A stretch of DNA of 64,000 nucleotides from Panulirus ornatus (GCF_036320965.1 NC_092264.1:15552275-15616274); one strand, 5' to 3'; numbered from the stretch's first letter, positions 35,877 through 46,266 are shown. Translations and numbers: made by a program. The notes: generated by a model from the sequence alone, not told the origin.

Positions 35877-36482
35877 TGTGAATAAGAGCAAGGTTATTAG
35901 GTACAGTAGGGTTGAGGGTCAAGTCAATTGGGAGGTGAGTTTGAATGGAGAAAAACTGGAGGAAGTGAAGTGTTTTAGATATCTGGGAGTGGATCTGGCA
36001 GCGGATGGAACAATGGAAGCGGAAGTGGATCATAGGGTGGGGGAGGGAGCGAAAATTCTGGGGGCCTTGAAGAATGTGTGGAAGTCGAGAACATTATCTC
36101 GGAAAGCAAAAATGGGTATGTTTGAAGAAATAGTGGTTCCAACAATGTTGTATGGTTGCGAGGCGTGGGCTATGGATAGAGTTGTGCGCAGGAGGATGGA
36201 TGTGCTGAAATGAGATGTTTGAGGACAATGTGTGGTGTGAGGTAGTTTGATCGAGTGAGTAACGTAAGGGTAAGAGAGATGTGTGGAAATAAAAAGAGCG
36301 TGGTTGAGAGAGCAGAAGAGGGTGTTTTGAAGTGGTTTGGGCACATGGAGAGAATGAGTGAGGAAAGATTGACCAAGAGGATATATGTGTCGGAGGTGGA
36401 GGGAACGAGGAAAGGAGGGCAAGGACTAGAGTGTATTGGAGCGATGTGGTATACCGGGGTTGACGTGCTGTCAGTGGATTGA
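35877..36482 (+). pseudogene. C-terminal LINE half of copy C1, broken
   Basis: Resumes the RT frame after the inversion (VNKSKVIRYSR block). It carries a one-base deletion at about 36,207 (ctgaaatgag against ctggaaatgag elsewhere), the shared TAG at about 36,242-36,244, and the 82-bp gap at 36,411 that removes the GRPNWRW region and shifts the frame. Confidence 0.88.
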
Positions 36483-36656
36483 AGCAGGGCATGTGAAGCG
36501 TCTGGGGTAAACCATGGAAAGCTGTGTAGGTATGTATATTTGCGTGTGTGGACGTATGTATATACATGTGTATGGGGGGGGGGGTTGGGCCATTTCTTTC
36601 GTCTGTTTCCTTGCGCTACCTCGCAAACGCGGGAGACAGCGACAAAGTATAATAAT

Positions 36657-36671
<15 letters not shown>

Positions 36672-36729
<58 letters not shown>

Positions 36730-36732
36730 ATT
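36672..36732. repeat. (TA)n tract between tandem units
   Basis: About 58 bp of TA with a TTTA interruption at the same relative place as in the tract at 34,812. This supports duplication of the tract along with the unit. Confidence 0.95.
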
Positions 36733-36759
36733 CCTCTTAACTTTCTTCTTCCACACACT

Positions 36760-37730
36760 TTACCAAACTCAGTCATCAGCTTCTGCAGTTTCTCACTTGA
36801 ATCAGCCACTAGCGCTGTATCATCAGCGAACAACAACTGACTCACTCCCCAAGCACTCTCATCCCCAACAGACTTCATACTTGCCCCTCTTTCCAAAACT
36901 CTTGCATTTACCTCCCTAACAACCCCATCCATAAACAAATTAAACAACCATGGAGACATCACACACCCCTGCCGCAAACCTACATTCACTGAGAACCAAT
37001 CACTTTCCTCTCTTCCTACACGTACACATGCCTTACATCCTCGATAAAAACTTTTCACTGCTTCTAACAACTTTCCTCCCACACCATATATTCTTAATAC
37101 CTTCCACAGAGCATCTCTATCAACTCTATCATATGCCTTCTCCAGATCCATAAATGCTACATACAAATCCATTTGCTTTTCTAAGTATTTCTCACATACA
37201 TTCTTCAAAGCAAACACCTGATCTACACATCCTCTACCACTTCTGAAACCACACTGCTCTTCCCTAATCTGATGCTCTGTACATGCCTTCACCCTCTCAA
37301 TCAATACCCTCCCATATAATTTACCAGGAATACTCAACAAACTTATACCTCTGTAATTTGAGCACTCACTCTTATCCCCTTTGCCTTTGTACAATGGCAC
37401 TATGCACGCATTCCGCCAATCCTCAGGCACCTCACCATGAGTCATACATACATTAAATAACCTTACCAACCAGTCAACAATACAGTCACCCCCTTTTTTA
37501 ATAAATTCCACTGCAATACCATCCAAACCTGCTGCCTTGCCGGCTTTCATCTTCCGCAAAGCTTTCACTACCTCTTCTCTGTTTACCAAATCATTTTCCC
37601 TAACCCTCTCACTTTGCACACCACCTCGACCAAAACACCCTATATCTGCCACTCTATCATCAAACACATTCAACAAACCTTCAAAATACTCACTCCATCT
37701 CCTTCTCACATCACCACTACTTGTTATCAC
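36760..37730 (-). pseudogene. inverted RT half of LINE copy C2, frame open
   Basis: Minus-strand frame open from MITSSGDVRRRW through FADD (LLFADDTALVAD) to GRRKLR. It then reads on into the TA tract and the 3' UTR of unit 1, so the long apparent protein (419 codons) is chimeric and ends in 3' UTR sequence at 36,471. Only the RT part is meaningful. Confidence 0.9.
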
Positions 37731-37737
37731 CTCCCCA

Positions 37738-38407
37738 TGTGAATAAGAGCAAGGTTATTAGGTACAGTAGGGTTGAGGGTCAAGTCAATTGGGAGGTGAG
37801 TTTGAATGGAGAAAAACTGGAGGAAGTGAAGTGTTTTAGATATCTGGGAGTGGATCTGGCAGCGGATGGAACAATGGAAGCGGAAGTGGATCATAGGGTG
37901 GGGGAGGGAGCGAAAATTCTGGGGGCCTTGAAGAATGTGTGGAAGTCGAGAACATTATCTCGGAAAGCAAAAATGGGTATGTTTGAAGAAATAGTGGTTC
38001 CAACAATGTTGTATGGTTGCGAGGCGTGGGCTATGGATAGAGTTGTGCGCAGGAGGATGGATGTGCTGGAAATGAGATGTTTGAGGACAATGTGTGGTGT
38101 GAGGTAGTTTGATCGAGTGAGTAACGTAAGGGTAAGAGAGATGTGTGGAAATAAAAAGAGCGTGGTTGAGAGAGCAGAAGAGGGTGTTTTGAAGTGGTTT
38201 GGGCACATGGAGAGAATGAGTGAGGAAAGATTGACCAAGAGGATATATGTGTCGGAGGTGGAGGGAACGAGGAGAAGAGGGAGACCAAATTGGAGGTGGA
38301 AAGATGGAGTGAAAAAGATGTTGTGTGATCGGGGCCTGAACATGCAGGAGGGTGAAAGGAGGGCAAGGAATAGAGTGAATTGGAGCGATGTGGTATACCG
38401 GGGTTGA
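37738..38407 (+). pseudogene. C-terminal LINE half of copy C2, one nonsense codon
   Basis: Continues the RT frame from VNKSKVIRYSR. It carries TAG at 38,105-38,107 in place of the Trp codon, then stays open to the TGA at 38,407 and retains RRRGRPNWRWKDGV. Confidence 0.9.
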
Positions 38408-38617
38408 CGTGCTGTCAGTGGATTGAATCAAGGCATGTGAAGCGTCTGGGGTAAACCATGGAAAGCTGTGTAGGTATGTATATTTGCGTGTGTGGACGTA
38501 TGTATATACATGTGTATGGGGGGGGGGGGGTTGGGCCATTTCTTTCGTCTGTTTCCTTGCGCTACCTCGCAAACGCGGGAGACAGCGACAAAGTATAATA
38601 AATATAAGATATAAATA

Positions 38618-39060
38618 TATTCCTATGAGTCCAAGGGGAAAATGAAACACGATAAGTTCCCAAGTGTACTTTCGTGTAATAATCACATGATCAGGGTAGA
38701 TACAAAAGAGAAATATGACAGTCAGTTGATATACAGCGAAGAGACATAGCTAGGACGCCATTGGGGAAACATACGATTGTCCAAGACAGACAACGAGCGT
38801 ATCATAAACTTATTATGTGGACAAGAAGTGGGAATTGTTTACACATTTTATCAGCAATAGAGTTATCCAATTTGTATAGACCATCACTAATATTAAGGTT
38901 ATAATTCCTTGTGTATATGATAATAGAAGATTCAATGAAATAGAGAGAGCAGGAGATGTTAGCCCAATACAAAAGAAAATCATAGTTTACCAACGACAAC
39001 AGATGAGGACAACAGTTATTAACAGATTCTGTTTAACAGATTCCGTTTGATGTTTCCATA
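38618..39060 (-). mobile_element. Penelope-like element, 3' end with GIY-YIG C-terminal remnant
   Basis: The minus strand holds an open stretch (38,802-38,999) whose middle reads FIESSIIIYTRNYNLNISDGLYKLD. This resembles the C-terminal part of Penelope-like elements after the GIY-YIG endonuclease core, where an ES(S/A)II block is followed by N.N.S.G..KLD. Downstream (38,625-38,800 on minus) is the non-coding 3' end shared with 8,066 and 48,018. The RT and the GIY-YIG core are absent. Whether 39,000-39,180 is a decayed upstream part could not be decided. Confidence 0.65.
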
Positions 39061-39283
39061 GGATGTAGGCAAGCTGTTACTGTGGTCTGGGATGCGACAG
39101 AATACTTTATGGCTCACAGATACAGACCGAATGCCCTCTGGTGATACAGACATCAAACACGACCGTAAAATGGGTTGATGAAGCATTGTTTGAGGTATGA
39201 GGGGTTGGGGGGACTGTGGAATGGTAATGAGCGGTGACTTAAAATAGTCAGGGCAGAGCTACGATTGCCTGCAGCTTAAAAAT

Positions 39284-39289
<6 letters not shown>
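39061..39289. other. no recognisable gene
   Basis: Short unique stretch. The last part (39,240-39,289) weakly resembles the flank left of the GA tract at 40,801. Confidence 0.35.

Positions 39290-39349
<60 letters not shown>
39290..39349. repeat. (GA)n microsatellite
   Basis: About 60 bp of GA dinucleotide. Its right flank (agtttggcaagaaattgtat) matches the right flank of the tract at 40,801 (agtatgacaagaaattgtat), so it sits in the same dispersed repeat. Confidence 0.95.
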
Positions 39350-39351
<2 letters not shown>

Positions 39352-39409
39352 ACAAAAGAAGTTTGGCAAGAAATTGTATTTGAAAGACTTTAAAACGAAA
39401 GAATAATCA

Positions 39410-39572
39410 CTTTAAAACACCCTAGTCAAACCACATATGGAATATGCTCTTTATAATTCTGCTTTCTACACTTGATCTGAAATGACGGAAGAAATTATAA
39501 TGAATATGAGAAAGAGCTGCGAAATATTTCTATCACTCAGAAGTAACTGGAGGAAGATAGAGTCGATCTAAT
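39410..39572 (+). pseudogene. decayed Jockey/CR1-like LINE fragment, post-RT region
   Basis: The + frame reads NTLVKPHMEYALYNSAFYT, a stop, then a degenerate helical stretch ending LSLRSNWRKIESI. This matches the well-conserved segment after the RT palm (LVRPHLEYA...W.P followed by the LE.VQRRAT helix) found in Jockey/CR1-like LINEs. The order fits, but stops and losses show it is dead. Confidence 0.65.
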
Positions 39573-39647
39573 ATTAATTTCTCTAAGTCCAGATTTCGAT
39601 GGGATGAGACAGACGTTCCAGTAATGAAACTTGAAATCATTTTTTTC

Positions 39648-40031
39648 TTATCAGACTTGAATACGATTACAGATAAGTGTTATCAGATTTAGATACGATT
39701 ATAGATAATTGTTATCAGATTTAGATACGATTATAGATAAGTGTTATCAGATTTAGATACGATTATAGATAAGTTTTATCAGATTTAGATACGATTATAG
39801 ATAAGTTTTATCAGATTTAGATACGATCATAGATAAGTGTTATCAGATTTAGATACGATTATAGATAATTGTTATCAGATTTAGATACGATCATAGATAA
39901 GTGTTATCAGATTTAGATACGATCATAGATAAGTTTTATCAGATTTAGATACGATCATAGATAAGTTTTATCAGATTTAGATACGATCATAGATAAGTTT
40001 TATCAGATTTAGATACGATCATAGATAACAG
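39648..40031 (+). repeat. 32-bp AT-rich minisatellite, about 12 copies
   Basis: Units of agataagtgttatcagatttagatacgattat with a 32-bp period (ttagatacga at 39,721 and 39,753). Variants are gtGtta/gtTtta/atTgtta and gatTat/gatCat. It is rich in GATA/TATC words on both strands and is the only AT-rich minisatellite in the window. Confidence 0.96.
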
Positions 40032-40139
40032 GTATCATCATTCCATCAGTGGTGACTGGCTTGGGCCGGGGATAATATACACCTTGGTCGCAGGCCATCT
40101 GAGATGAAAGATACAAATCAGTCAGGGGAAAAAGAGTGT

Positions 40140-40417
40140 AGGAATAAACCAGGACTCCGCCGGCTCGTGAAGGTAGAAAGGTTATGGGACGCGGAAACAG
40201 AGAGGAGGAGGAGGAGGGGATGTCTGTCATCCTACTGGTCAATGCTCGAGTGGCTGGTCTCTCCTCATAAACTATGGGAAGCAGCAGAAGCCAGACGCGT
40301 GCCTCAGGCTCCAGGCATTTCGTGGAAAGGGACAGAAGCTAGCTGACAGCTCACGAGCACCGTAGCCCGTAGTACATGAAGAGAGAAACAGCGTCGCGAC
40401 ATACAGACTGGGATGGT

Positions 40418-40506
<89 letters not shown>

Positions 40507-40797
40507 TGCCTGGGGAATTAATGAGACGGAAGGCCCTTGATTCCACTCTGGCTGATGGAAGAGGTAGACTCGTGAGCAGTACCCCGTAGCAGGACGAGTT
40601 AATCCCCTTCCCATATGAGGCAACTACTCAGCTACTCACAAGAAAAATTAGTCACGGCGCCTTTACAACACCAGTAACTTTTGAGAAATAGATTTGGCTA
40701 TGTTGGTTATGTTGGGGTTTCTAGGATAGAGTGGAGGATGTGGTTATGTCTGTCATGTTCATGTCAAGGCAGGATTGAATTGTGGTGCCTTGAAATG

Positions 40798-40800
<3 letters not shown>
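40140..40800 (+). repeat. GA-tract-associated interspersed repeat, copy 3
   Basis: Shares with copies 1 and 2, in order: ggaggaggagg.gatgtc.gtcat, caatgctcgagtggctg, ataaactatgggaagcagcag, the GA tract (40,423-40,502), gaattaatgagac, ttgattccactct, ctactcacaagaaaaat and ggattgaattgtgg. It then meets a second GA tract at 40,801. Confidence 0.75.
40423..40503. repeat. (GA)n microsatellite
   Basis: About 80 bp of GA with one GATA interruption near 40,463. Confidence 0.98.

Positions 40801-40870
<70 letters not shown>
40801..40870. repeat. (GA)n microsatellite
   Basis: About 70 bp of GA dinucleotide. Right flank shared with the tract at 39,290. Confidence 0.98.
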
Positions 40871-40873
<3 letters not shown>

Positions 40874-40972
40874 ATGACAAGAAATTGTATCTTGATATTG
40901 TTGAATTGAACGAAGTTACGGCTTCCTCATTCCAAGATGTTGCGCGCGGGTCCATACCGAGACGAAATATGT

Positions 40973-41245
40973 TCAGTGCGAGAAAGAGATTAGTAATCGA
41001 AGTGCAGGGAAAGTGCGGAAGTATGTCGAATTGGAATCATCAGCCTGAGAGTGAACAGGATGAGAACTTTGCGACAATATCATTAATGGCGGTAGGACGA
41101 AACCCTTAGGGACACCACTGCTGATTAAACAAGATGGGGAAGTCGCTCCATCAGTGACTTCGACAGTGGATGAGCCGTTGAGGAAGCCGTGCACTGGGAG
41201 GAACAGAGAGACGCACGAAGATTTGATTAAACCCTCCGGCTGCAA
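40973..41245 (-). pseudogene. decayed Jockey/CR1-like reverse transcriptase fragment
   Basis: The minus strand is open for 90 codons and contains HGFLNGSSTVEV, then SPSCLISSGVPKGFVLPPL, then HPVHSQADDSNS. These align in order with FLSGRS..VVVDG, then INSGVPQGSVLSPTL, then the N.IHSYADDST region. The catalytic YADD has become QADD and about 10 residues between the blocks are lost. It is probably the same family as the fragment at 6,952. Decayed, though by chance without stops. Confidence 0.78.
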
Positions 41246-41995
41246 GGTTCTTCCTCAGCACCAGAGGCACAGAACACCGACACAGACTACCATTAAATAT
41301 ATTGAAGGTGGAAGGCATTTGTATATTTACATCGGACGACATGAATACAAGTGATAATGATCGTCATTACGTGGTAATGATCATCATTACGTGATAATGA
41401 TCATCATTTTCAACGATTGAAGCCTTTGAAAATGATGGCTAAAATATCCATGTATTCTAACTCCCTGACTCAGAGATTAGTGGCTGGAATCCTTCGTCCC
41501 CGGCGTACATCCTGCGGATGAAATTAGATGAAAATGTGTTTTTCAGTCGCTTTTACACGTAATAGAATTCCCAGGTCAGTGTAGTCTCTATATTACATGG
41601 TGTTCGGTGTGAGGCCATTGATCTGCCGATGGATGTACTGGACGGGGGGACTTGTGGATGGAGAACAGGATTCGACAGTAGTGTCTTACACCCAGTCATA
41701 AAGATAAGGAGTTTGACGTACTCTAACCCATAGCAGGTAACCTTCTCATACACCATCAGGTTATCTGTCCCAGGTCTTCCCTTCTGCTTGTCCCAGTATT
41801 CTCCTGTCTCTCCCCCTCCCGTCTGGACCTACCCCAGCCCCCCCTTCTCCTGGCGGCCCCTCACAACTTCTCGTGTGTTAGCTTGTCTCCCAACATGTCT
41901 GTGTGTGTCGTGGTGTTGTTTCGGTGTTCTTGTGGGTAAGGTGTGGTACCGAGTTTGGTTCTCTTGAGTTTACCCTCTCTCTGTCTGAACGCCCG

Positions 41996-41999
<4 letters not shown>
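41246..41999. other. no recognisable gene; small palindromic repeat
   Basis: At 41,352-41,420 there are three short direct repeats of about 22 bp (taatgatcatcattacgtg), each itself nearly palindromic. Otherwise unique. Pyrimidine-rich toward 41,800. Confidence 0.5.
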
Positions 42000-42083
<84 letters not shown>

Positions 42084-42135
42084 GCAACGCTGAACTCCCG
42101 TGTTCTCCCTCTTCCTTGCCCCACTGAACACCGGT

Positions 42136-42173
<38 letters not shown>

Positions 42174-42300
42174 GACCGACTGAACACCCGTGTTCTCTTT
42201 CTCCTGCCACACTAAACACCCATGTTCTCTCCTGCCCACTGAACACCCGTGTTCTCTCTCTCTCCTGCCCCACTGAACACCCACCCATGTCCAGTGTCAC
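42000..42300. repeat. (CT)n microsatellite and CT-rich minisatellite
   Basis: About 80 bp of CT (42,000-42,080) and a second CT run (42,137-42,170). They are embedded in repeated ctgaacacccgtgttctctct units (about 5 copies, 42,085-42,290), which suggests that the dinucleotide expanded inside a minisatellite unit. Confidence 0.93.
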
Positions 42301-42409
42301 CCTAGCCCTCAGCTAGCCTGGCCACCCCATTTTGAGCACAGAATCTGACGCAAGATTGCTAGGGAAGCTGAGAATTGAAGCGAGTGTCAAGACTGTTTGC
42401 GCTAGATGT

Positions 42410-42670
42410 CTCAGCGAGTGTGAGACTGTCAGCGCATGACTGTAGGCACAAGACTGTCTGTGAGCGTAAGACTGTCAGCGCATGACTGTAGGCACCCGAC
42501 TGTCTGTGAGCGTAAGACTGTCAGCGCATGACTGTAGGCACACGACTGTCTGTGAGCGTAAGACTGTCAGCGCCTGACTGTAGGCACACGACTGTCTGTG
42601 AGCGTAAGACTGTCAGCGCATGACTGTAGGCACAAGACTGTAGACTGTCTATGAGCGTAAAACTGTCATG
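42410..42670 (+). repeat. 46-bp minisatellite, about 5 copies
   Basis: Units of tgagcgtaagactgtcagcg, then catgactgtaggcacaagac, then tgtctg, with a 46-bp period (agcgcatgac at 42,431 and 42,477). The last unit is disrupted by a small duplication near 42,635. Confidence 0.95.
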
Positions 42671-43164
42671 CAGAGGCTGGTCTGTGTCATATCGTCAGTG
42701 CATGACTGGCGATGGTAAGGGTTTTTCCAGTCAAAAGTCCAGATCTTGAAAGACTGACAATGGCTGTGCCAGCATGGGCCACATCAGAGTCAACAATCAT
42801 AGACCTTGTGGCCTAGACGTGAGATATATACAGACCATGTTTGTGTCTGTCTGTGTGTCGATGTGTGAGGAACAAAGTCCCTCCTGCACCTATCTCTTCT
42901 CCTCCTCATCAGACATTTGGGTAAACATGGCACCCCGTCGTCCCCACCCAAACCTCACTGTTGAACGGAACTCGCCCAGTGTCTTTGAATTCCTGTCGGT
43001 CTTGCGTCATACTGGGAAATGTGGCGGATGAAACGGACCCCAAGTCTGAAATGTTGAGGATGTGAACATTATACATTGTTCATGTTCTGTTATGATTCAC
43101 TGAGGTTCTGTTATGTTCTGTTGATATTCTAGATGAACAGTTTCCTTTTCTTTATGTTGGTCTA
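42671..43164. other. no recognisable gene
   Basis: Unique-looking. The open frame at 42,774-43,031 has no recognised domain. Confidence 0.4.
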
Positions 43165-43336
43165 GGCTGAGGCAGGGTACTTCATTTAACGACTTCCTCC
43201 AAAGGGAGGATGAACAGCTGGGTGTACTGTGGACCGGCTGCCAGAGCCTGGATTCGAACCCGTGCTGATCTGACCTTTGGGCAGCCTGCCCATGCTTCGT
43301 GGTCACCAACCCCAACCGCTGCACCACGGAGGCCCA
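43165..43336 (-). mobile_element. tRNA-derived SINE (family 1), most complete copy, minus strand
   Basis: Reading the minus strand from 43,336: an A-box-like gtggtgcagcggttggggtt, then a B box gggttcgaatcc (about 43,250-43,261), then the family body ggcagccggtccacagta, agctgttcatcctcccttt, and a terminal taccctgcctcagcctaga. The A-to-B spacing is about 55 bp, slightly long for a tRNA. This copy links the tRNA-like head to the body seen at 2.5, 7.9 and 32.3 kb. Confidence 0.85.
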
Positions 43337-43839
43337 TGATTATATTATTATATCAAAATAATTATAGTTATAATTATATTATATCGCTTTACATTCCTGT
43401 ATTGTTCTGGCTATAATATAATATAATTAGTTTCTGAATACGTTTTGAAATTTTTTTCCCAAGCGTCACATCACGGTGAGGGTTTTGTGTGCTGGCTATA
43501 GAGCTGAGGCTGTGTTAGCTATTGTTATAGCTCTGTTGTGTGTTCCTGAATAGCTCTCTCTCGTGTGGCCGTGTTAACTATCGATCTCTGTAGTTTATGG
43601 CTTTGTTAACTACGGTTCTAGGTCAGCAGTGCTGGAGCCGTGTTATCCATGGTTCTCGCTCTCCAGTGTGTGGCTGTGTTATGCATACTTCTGGCCCCAC
43701 AGTGTGTAGCTATGTTAACTGTTGTTCTAGTCTTACGCTGTTGTGTGTATTAACGGTACATCTAGTTCTACAGTGTGTGGCTCTGTTAAGTATAGTTCCA
43801 GTTCTGTAGTTTTGTACGTATGGTTCCTGTGGCTATGCT
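43337..43839. other. AT-rich then diverged repeat, no gene
   Basis: AT-rich palindromic stretch at 43,340-43,430 (repeated attatatt words). Then loosely repeated tgtgtggctgtgttaact.t.gttct words to 43,840, which look like decayed units of the following array. Confidence 0.55.
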
Positions 43840-43965
43840 TCTACAGTGTGTGGCTGTGTTAACTACAGATACAGTGTGTGGCTGTGTTAACTACAGATAC
43901 AGTGTGTGGCTGTGTTAACTACAGATACAGTGTGGCTGTGTTAACTGCAGATTTAACTCGAGGGT
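43840..43965 (+). repeat. 30-bp minisatellite, about 4 copies
   Basis: Units of acagtgtgtggctgtgttaactacagatac with a 30-bp period. The last unit is shortened. Confidence 0.92.
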
Positions 43966-44644
43966 GTAGCTGGTGTTAACTACCATGTAAATCTGGAGTT
44001 CATCTCCTCCGTTAAACTCGTTTCGCCACATCAAAGACTGGGTTTAGTCCTGTGTGAGGAGGCCACAGGGAAGGTGTTAAAGTGGTTGGGAACCCTGATT
44101 ATCTATTACCCCAAGCCAATAGATATCTCGAGGGTTGGGAAGGGGTTAAGAAAGGTCAGGGGCGAGTGGGTGTGGTGTGACGTAACAGCGACCCCACCCC
44201 GCGCCCCCCGTTGCCCCAAAAGGTAACTGGCGTCTCTGACGCGTCACACACTCGCAGGTCATACCATGCCCTCATCTGGGGCGCTGAGGAGGGTTGATAA
44301 TTACTCAATAATGAGGAAAGTAATTACAAAAAGTTTGACTGAATACGGTTCATATTTATCCAGTATCGTCTTTTGTTGACGTCTTCAGCGTTGGTAACGG
44401 AATGATTTTGACGCACAGGATGACAGCTGGACACACAGTGGACATCCTAGAGATTCCACAACAGTCGCCTTAAGTGTAGTCAGTTGTCGGCGACTTCTCT
44501 CTGTGGCAGCGAACGCCTGGGACCTGCGCGCGTCTGTGATTGTCGTCAACTCCTCAGTCCCATGTCTTGGGTCACACGTCGCTTACGGTCACGCTCGAGG
44601 ATCGACTGGAAGAGATCACTCCCCCCACCCACCCACACCCCCCC

Positions 44645-44647
<3 letters not shown>
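43966..44647. other. no recognisable gene
   Basis: Unique-looking sequence with a C-rich patch at 44,190-44,220. Nothing recognised. Confidence 0.4.
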
Positions 44648-44716
<69 letters not shown>

Positions 44717-44728
44717 CACCCCTCCCAC

Positions 44729-44788
<60 letters not shown>
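44648..44788. repeat. two (GA)n microsatellites 19 bp apart
   Basis: GA runs at 44,648-44,712 and 44,732-44,788, split by a short C-rich spacer (tatcacccctcccaccc). Confidence 0.98.
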
Positions 44789-44789
<1 letters not shown>

Positions 44790-45630
44790 CTTCCACTACT
44801 TTGCCATTCATGGCTTCGTTCAATAAACTACAAGTTCGACGCGACTCATGCGGGAGATGAGAGGTCGTGATATACCCAGAGCCATTGGTAAAGGATCAGG
44901 CACTGTTGTGTGGAATCAGATCATCCGTGTTGAGAAAAAAAAACAGTAGCATTCAACTTTATCCTGAATGTATTCTCGTCATTGGCTATAAGTGACACCA
45001 AACATCTCTCAGTCCCACGACACATAACATAAGCCTTCCAGTAATATCAACACACAGTTCAGTGAATTATCCGCTCCATGTATGCCTTTGTGTAACTTTG
45101 CATGGAAAGAAATATAATGTAATTCGATATAATTTGCAGGAAATTATGGTAATTTTGGATTTACGTCTGTTCAGAATTCCTCTTGCATCAAGTACTTCGC
45201 ACCCTTTGCCATTCTGTACTCAATCTCTCTTGGTATTTCTTCACAGAAAATCTCTTTTTCCTGGCTCACTTTCACTCCCCTCTCTTTCCACTCGTATCAT
45301 TTTCCTCTTTTGCGATACCCGCCATACGACACAAGGCTTCGAAACAAACACAACGTTGATAAACGCCACACTAAGATGTTAGGCATTTTGATTTTAGTTG
45401 GAATGTACTTAAAATTGTTTTAAAGTGGTTTTCGAAACCTTGCGTGAAGCTAACACCTCTGTGTTTCTGGATCACGTATGTGACGGGGGCTTCATAGGCA
45501 TTATGGTTTTAACATATCTTGTTGAATATACTGGGAAGTTATTTCTAAGTGTTAAGGCTGTTTTAAGGGTGGACATAAGAAAGGGAGGTAATTTCTATGA
45601 CAAGGAATAGCGAAGCGTTTATTGTTCAAA
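44789..45630. other. no recognisable gene
   Basis: AT-rich unique-looking sequence. Open frames at 45,062-45,382 and 45,425-45,610 lack recognised domains. Confidence 0.4.
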
Positions 45631-45635
45631 TATTT

Positions 45636-45995
45636 AGTGTGGATCAGGTCCTTCAGACGTTACAGATGTAAACATATGGACAGGTTCAGATCCTTCAGAC
45701 GTTATAGATGTAAATATATGGATTGTTTCAGATCCTCCAAACGTTGCAGATATGAACATGTGGTCGGTTCAGATCCTCCAGACGTTATAGATGTACACAA
45801 AGTGTTCGATCACATCCTTCAGACGCTGATGTAAATAAAAGGTCTGGTTTAGATCTCCCAGATGCTGTAAATGTAAACAAAGAGTCTAGTTCAGATCTTC
45901 CAGACGTTCCAGATCGAAACATATGGTTTGGTTCAGATCCTCCGAACGTTTCGGATGTAAACATATGATCTGGTTCAGATCTTCGAGACGCGACA
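45636..45995 (+). repeat. 41-bp minisatellite, diverged, about 8-9 copies
   Basis: Units of ggttcagatccttcagacgt, then tatagatgtaaacatatgga, with a period of about 41-42 bp and many substitutions. An older array than the others nearby. Confidence 0.92.
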
Positions 45996-46264
45996 CAGTA
46001 GAGAGGAGGAATGTTGTCAGCGCTCCCCACATGAACGTTGAACACATTTAGCGAACACAGGGACTTGTTGGTCGAGGGGCTGTAGACCCCGTGTATGACT
46101 GTATAGACCTTTTGAAAATTCATCCCAGAGAACAGAGACGTCATGTTGGTAGACTTGAGGAAGCACCTGAAGTTAGGGTAAGAAAACTGATTCGCTGGGT
46201 ATACACAGACTAGCTCTTTATACGCACAAAAGCTACACAACCCTATTAATGTACACCCCATTGA

Positions 46265-46266
<2 letters not shown>
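45996..46266. other. no recognisable gene
   Basis: Unique-looking. Nothing recognised. Confidence 0.4.

Larger units (their letters stand above)
34872..36671 (+). mobile_element. LINE copy C1 with inverted 5' part (tandem unit 1)
   Basis: 34,872-35,876 is the reverse complement of LINE positions equivalent to 32,928-33,930 of copy B. From 35,876 the + strand resumes at the base equivalent to 33,934. The element is thus split at one point, with its upstream half flipped and only three bases (taa) lost. This is the signature of a 5' inversion formed by twin priming in LINE families. The + part runs through the C-terminal region, the 3' UTR and the A-rich tail (36,655-36,671). It lacks 82 bp at 36,411, relative to unit 2. 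Confidence 0.93.
36733..38606 (+). mobile_element. LINE copy C2 with inverted 5' part (tandem unit 2)
   Basis: Same structure as C1, displaced by 1,861-1,862 bp. The inverted part is 36,734-37,737 and the + part 37,737-38,606. The identical inversion and start points show that this is a duplication of one insertion, not two events. It keeps the 82 bp missing from C1. The tail ends gtataataaatataag rather than in a long A/TA run and abuts a Penelope-like 3' end at about 38,618. Confidence 0.93.

Noticed and set aside
39648..40031. Regularly spaced repeats that might suggest a CRISPR array
   Set aside because: Repeats are head-to-tail with no unique spacers, there are no cas genes, and the DNA is eukaryotic in character. 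The same holds for the other arrays.
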